From: an uncultured Pirellulaceae bacterium
GTDB lineage: Bacteria > Planctomycetota > Planctomycetia > Pirellulales > Pirellulaceae
DNA length: 10,077 nt
Assembly (NCBI GenBank): GCA_947258905.1
Contig: CAMYKF010000650.1
Span: forward strand, 1-10,077
Direction of reading: 5' to 3'
In this document: positions 6,548 to 10,077 of the stretch, in pieces
Position numbering within the stretch: the stretch's first letter is position 1
Layout: each line of letters starts with the position of its first letter
Notes under the pieces: model-generated
What the model saw: the letters and a program-made list of their open reading frames with translations, nothing else
Databases searched by the model: none
Told to the model about the DNA's origin: nothing
Made by a program: the position numbers and the translations under genes

Positions 6548-9500
6548 TTACCAGTAATTGTGTACCGACCCGGCAGCAAACTCCAGTTCGATACGGGTGA
6601 TGGATCCGTCCCGGCAGAACACGCTGTGTGATTCGCCCTGATCGAGGGCATTGCCATGACGTCGTCGAACCGATCCGTCGGCCAGATGGACACAAATCAC
6701 ATTCTCGTCCCCCGAACGATAGATCACGGGAGTTTGGCAACAGGTAAAGGCGAAACTGCCGGCGGGCACGGTCAATTGACGCAGTTGCCCGTCAACATCA
6801 TAAAGCTCCCAGCATGTTTCCCGGTCCAGCAATTCCGATTCGTCAAACAGGCGGGTGTCAAAATAGAGACGTCCGTCACGGACTCGCACTCCGATCTCTG
6901 CGAACCGGGACAGAATATCTTCCTTGACCTGACCGGTCATGCCAGGTTGCTGCACGCCTCCGTTGGCCGGTGTGTGCGAATACGGATCGGTGGGAAAGGC
7001 ACCATACAACTGCGGGGATTTGTGGAGTCCCACACCATCGCGGATGTGCAAATAATGCGTGCGCAGACGATCGAGCGTCTCCAGGTCCGTTTGACTTCCC
7101 TGAGCGTCGATCAGCGTTTCCTGCACGGCCAGCACCAGCTTGGAAACCATATGCCAGTAGATACAGCCCAAACCTTCGTAGCCGAAAAAAGTACCCGACC
7201 GACCGGTAAACTGCCGGTGATTGAAAGTCGCCTCGAACAGCTTGACCAGTTCGGTTTCGACTTGTGAGTCCGGGGCGGAGCCGCGGTTGGCAGCCAATTC
7301 GCGGACGGCACGCCGCAGGTCATCTGCATTTCTCAAATCGCCATTGAAGTGCCAGTTGTCCTGCGCGTCACGGCGGATCACCGATTCGGGGGCGGACTCC
7401 GTGAATCGCTGCAGGACCGGATTGTCCGCAATGCACTGCGGGTCGATGAGGTTTTTTTCCGTGAAGCCAGGCAAATTGCGGTTGGGGTACAGCGTGTAAC
7501 TTTGCTGGTCCTCACGATACATGTCGCTGAGGCGGAGCGCGTCCAGCAAATCGGCCGCCTGGTCCGGATTCAGGCAACCGGAACTGAGCGCGGCCACCTG
7601 GCCTTCCAGCATTTCAAACAGGCGTTCGACGCGAAAGCCGCGGTCGTCCGTCAGGTCGTAAGCGATCAGGTTGTAGGCGTGGTACAGTCCGTCCTCGCGA
7701 CGGTTGGCGGCAATGCTGTGATCCAGATGTTGCAGGCACAGCTCAAAAAACTCGCGACAGCGGCTCACCTGCACAAACTGCTTTTCCCCAACAAGTCCAC
7801 GTGCGTAGAGATCTTGCCGAAAGCGAGTGCCGGTCCGTGACAATTCGCCAACGATTTCTTCGCGTTGCTGGTCACTGACGGGTTGGCCGGCCACCGGCCG
7901 GTTGGTGTCCAAAATCCCGGCAATGTCTTCCAGCAAACTGACGATGTCGCGGGAAACAAGGAACGTTGGAATCGGGGTTTCCGAAAACCACTGCAACAGG
8001 AACTGAAAATACCGGCGCAGATAGCAGACCGTTACCATGGATAATCCGTAACCCGCCAGCGCATTGTTCGCATCATTCCATTCGGGGCGCTGGGTGTTCA
8101 GCCAGATGCCGCCCTCAGGCACAAAGTTAGTCAGCTTGGCCAGCGCGGGCACCAGCAGCTTTTCGCCCAGCGTTGCCCGGTAGATGCCGCCATCGCGATT
8201 CTGCAGCAATTTTCCGTCAGCACCGAACGTCGTCACCCGGTTGGCAATCGTAGCGGCCAGTTCGTCGTCGTAGTCGATTGTCTCACGCGGGTTCTCGCAG
8301 ATTTCCTCGTAGCTGCGGATGCGATAAGGCACTTCCGCGTAGGTACAGTATTCTGCGTCCAACCACTGATCGAGACGTTCCGGGTCAAACCGGCGGGCCC
8401 ATTCCAGCAACTTCAACAGGTAAATGATCTGGTGATCGCCCCAGTATCCGATGTTGGACCACGGATCAGCCGGATCGGGTTCCTCCCATTCGATTCCGTT
8501 TTTCGTGATCCGGTAGGGATTGTATCCATCGGCGGTCGAAGCGTTAACAAACCGAAAGATCATGCCGGTGGCAAATTGAGGGAAGGCCAGTGCCAGGGCT
8601 TCCCAGTTCTGGAAAATATCCCGCCAGTTACCCTGGTAGTCCAGATTCAGCGAACCGTCGGCAGCCGTCAGCCGAATATCGAATTCGTTCCACGGCCTGG
8701 TCGGATCTCCATGTCGACGGCTGAAACAAATCGGCAGATATTCCAGCCCGATGCGTAGCAAATCCGGTTCGTTCTGATCCGACAACCTTTGGATCAGTTC
8801 ATTGATATGGATGGTTTCCGGCAGTTCCTCGAGCAATCGATGGTTGCGTTCAAACACCGCGGAATTGAAGTGGCGCACGTGCTCGCAAAAGTCGTTGCTG
8901 GCGACTTCGTATCCGTGCGCCGGCAACCCGCCCCGCATCACATTGAACATTACATTGGACTGGTGCCGGCTGATTCTCAGATGATTACTGCCCAACTGCC
9001 GTCCATCGGCCTGGGAGATGATTCGCAGCAAACTGTCCTCGCATGACTGGATATCCTGATCAATCAACTGTCCGGGTTCGGGCGTTTCCGACCGCGTTTG
9101 CTGCAGGTTGATGACATCGGTTTGATCCCGGTTGATCGAAGCGACCATCGTCCAACTGGCGGCTTGTCCGCTGTCCAGGTCCAGTTGCTGCCGGGTCAGC
9201 CAGGCACCGCGCTGGCCACGCACATCCCGTTCGGTTTCGACCTGTCCGGTTTGTTCAAAACGAGACACCTGCCGTGTGCTGAGCAGAACGGCTTGGGGCG
9301 CTTCTCCGACTTGCCATACGATAGTGGCCCGCAGCCCCTCGCTGGGCTCGGCGCGGTCAGTGGGAACTGAACTGAGGTAGTAAATCCCGAGGGGAGCGGG
9401 CTCCAGCAGCTCATTTTTCTTGTAGGCATCGGCGAGATTGCTGAATCTCAACTGAAAATTGCGATCGATACCGCCGGGCATCAGGTTCTGCAATCCATCG

Positions 9501-10077
9501 AGCACTTGAATCCGGCACGCCTGTTCACCGAGATTGTGAATCCTGCTCGTGCGAAAAAATCCGTAACGGTCCCCGAAGGTCCAGCGGTAACGAAACGCGA
9601 TCCCCAATTCGTCGTTGATTTCCTCAAACCACAGCTGGTTTCCCAAATCGTTCTTGTACAGGTTTTGGCGGCAATATTCGAACCGTCTGCCGTCCAGTCC
9701 AAAGGGTTGCCACACCCGGGTTTCACCGGACGGCAGAGTGATTCGCAGACAGGTTAACGGCCCCGCGCAACCGCGCAGGTCACTTAACTTGTCGGATGAA
9801 TAGTAGGGAAACAGCGCCGAGTCCGCGTTGCCACGACCGGCAGTCAACGCCCCGAAACTGGAAATGAACATCCAGTGGTCACTGGAGCTGACCAGGCTCA
9901 TGAAGAACTCGGGCATCAAATGACTGTTTTCGATGCGGTAGAAGGGCTGACCATTCAGCTTCACAAACTCGCTGCCGTGACTGCCAATGCGCGCGCCAGC
10001 AGCCAGACCCGGCAAGGAGCCGGACGGCATTGGTGAAGCTTGCAGGTCTTTGAAGTCTTTCAAGGTCGCATCTTTCG
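6548..10077 (-). CDS. Giant GH94/(alpha/alpha)6-like carbohydrate-active enzyme, family unassigned (5' end open)
   Basis: The frame is open from the right edge of the window to the TAA at 6548, giving more than 1170 residues. A TTG at 10063 and an ATG at 10030 are possible starts, but the frame continues to the edge, so the true start may lie outside. No signal peptide is visible, suggesting a cytoplasmic location. Residues below are counted from the TTG. About 20-330 is a strand-rich sandwich (HWMFISSFGALTAGRG, TLPSGETRVWQPFGLDGRRFEY). From about 340 the protein is helical and aromatic-rich, as in an (alpha/alpha)6 barrel: WRDIFQNWEALALAFP at 480-495, GYWGDHQIIYLLKLLEWARRF at 539-559 and PEWNDANNALAGYGL at 660-674. 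Next come GRSGTFFGYEGLGCIYW at 954-970 and GVQQPGMTGQVKEDIL at 1036-1051. The WND element recalls GH94 phosphorylases such as cellobiose phosphorylase, whose sandwich-plus-barrel layout it also shares, but it is longer than typical members. I infer oligosaccharide phosphorolysis or hydrolysis; the family is not certain. Confidence 0.75.
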   Translation of the reverse strand, partial: KDATLKDFKDLQASPMPSGSLPGLAAGARIGSHGSEFVKLNGQPFYRIENSHLMPEFFMSLVSSSDHWMFISSFGALTAGRGNADSALFPYYSSDKLSDLRGCAGPLTCLRITLPSGETRVWQPFGLDGRRFEYCRQNLYKNDLGNQLWFEEINDELGIAFRYRWTFGDRYGFFRTSRIHNLGEQACRIQVLDGLQNLMPGGIDRNFQLRFSNLADAYKKNELLEPAPLGIYYLSSVPTDRAEPSEGLRATIVWQVGEAPQAVLLSTRQVSRFEQTGQVETERDVRGQRGAWLTRQQLDLDSGQAASWTMVASINRDQTDVINLQQTRSETPEPGQLIDQDIQSCEDSLLRIISQADGRQLGSNHLRISRHQSNVMFNVMRGGLPAHGYEVASNDFCEHVRHFNSAVFERNHRLLEELPETIHINELIQRLSDQNEPDLLRIGLEYLPICFSRRHGDPTRPWNEFDIRLTAADGSLNLDYQGNWRDIFQNWEALALAFPQFATGMIFRFVNASTADGYNPYRITKNGIEWEEPDPADPWSNIGYWGDHQIIYLLKLLEWARRFDPERLDQWLDAEYCTYAEVPYRIRSYEEICENPRETIDYDDELAATIANRVTTFGADGKLLQNRDGGIYRATLGEKLLVPALAKLTNFVPEGGIWLNTQRPEWNDANNALAGYGLSMVTVCYLRRYFQFLLQWFSETPIPTFLVSRDIVSLLEDIAGILDTNRPVAGQPVSDQQREEIVGELSRTGTRFRQDLYARGLVGEKQFVQVSRCREFFELCLQHLDHSIAANRREDGLYHAYNLIAYDLTDDRGFRVERLFEMLEGQVAALSSGCLNPDQAADLLDALRLSDMYREDQQSYTLYPNRNLPGFTEKNLIDPQCIADNPVLQRFTESAPESVIRRDAQDNWHFNGDLRNADDLRRAVRELAANRGSAPDSQVETELVKLFEATFNHRQFTGRSGTFFGYEGLGCIYWHMVSKLVLAVQETLIDAQGSQTDLETLDRLRTHYLHIRDGVGLHKSPQLYGAFPTDPYSHTPANGGVQQPGMTGQVKEDILSRFAEIGVRVRDGRLYFDTRLFDESELLDRETCWELYDVDGQLRQLTVPAGSFAFTCCQTPVIYRSGDENVICVHLADGSVRRRHGNALDQGESHSVFCRDGSITRIELEFAAGSVHNYW

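Noticed and set aside
6519..6740. N-terminal extension of the secreted hydrolase frame beyond the ATG at 6518
   Set aside because: It would overlap the neighbouring gene's 3' end, has a low-quality Arg/Cys/Ser-rich composition, and would bury an otherwise ideal signal peptide.

Overview
The window looks like chromosomal DNA of a free-living, sugar-degrading bacterium, most likely a planctomycete (Pirellulaceae-like). This rests on moderately high GC, an exported protein built of secretin N-domain repeats beside an ECF sigma factor, large uncharacterised glycoside-hydrolase-type proteins, a stand-alone bacterial GH3 enzyme and a GC-rich intergenic inverted repeat. The assignment is an inference from protein style; no rRNA or tRNA is present to confirm it. 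I see no transposase, integrase, CRISPR array or phage gene.

Left part (1-1916, + strand): the 3' end of an unrecognised gene overlaps, by ATGA, a complete GH3-family acyl-adenylate/amido-synthetase-like gene. A weak terminator-like stretch follows. From 1917 to 2368 there is no convincing gene, only a probable ECF-type promoter, a 12-bp palindrome and weak ORFs.

Middle part (2369-4493, + strand): a tightly overlapping three-gene operon encodes an ECF sigma factor, a membrane anti-sigma factor with an HX3CX2C zinc-binding motif, and an exported protein with two tandem secretin N-type domains but no recognisable full secretin pore. The gene overlaps are GTGA and TAATG. This looks like a transenvelope signalling unit in which the third protein may be the sensor, the anti-sigma partner or the output.

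Between the convergent units (4494-4688) lies a large imperfect inverted repeat with 24-nt arms and a 21-nt loop, similar in style to REP-like elements.

Right part (4689-10077, - strand): two genes 29 bp apart, transcribed right to left. The first runs off the right edge and encodes a giant protein of more than 1170 residues without a visible signal peptide, resembling GH94-type phosphorylases or other (alpha/alpha)6-barrel carbohydrate enzymes. The second encodes a secreted clan GH-A (GH2/GH5-like) hydrolase with an Ig-like and a C-terminal carbohydrate-binding-like domain. Together they suggest export of a hydrolase that attacks a glycan outside the cytoplasm, and a second enzyme acting on the resulting oligosaccharides, probably inside; the substrate cannot be read from the sequence.
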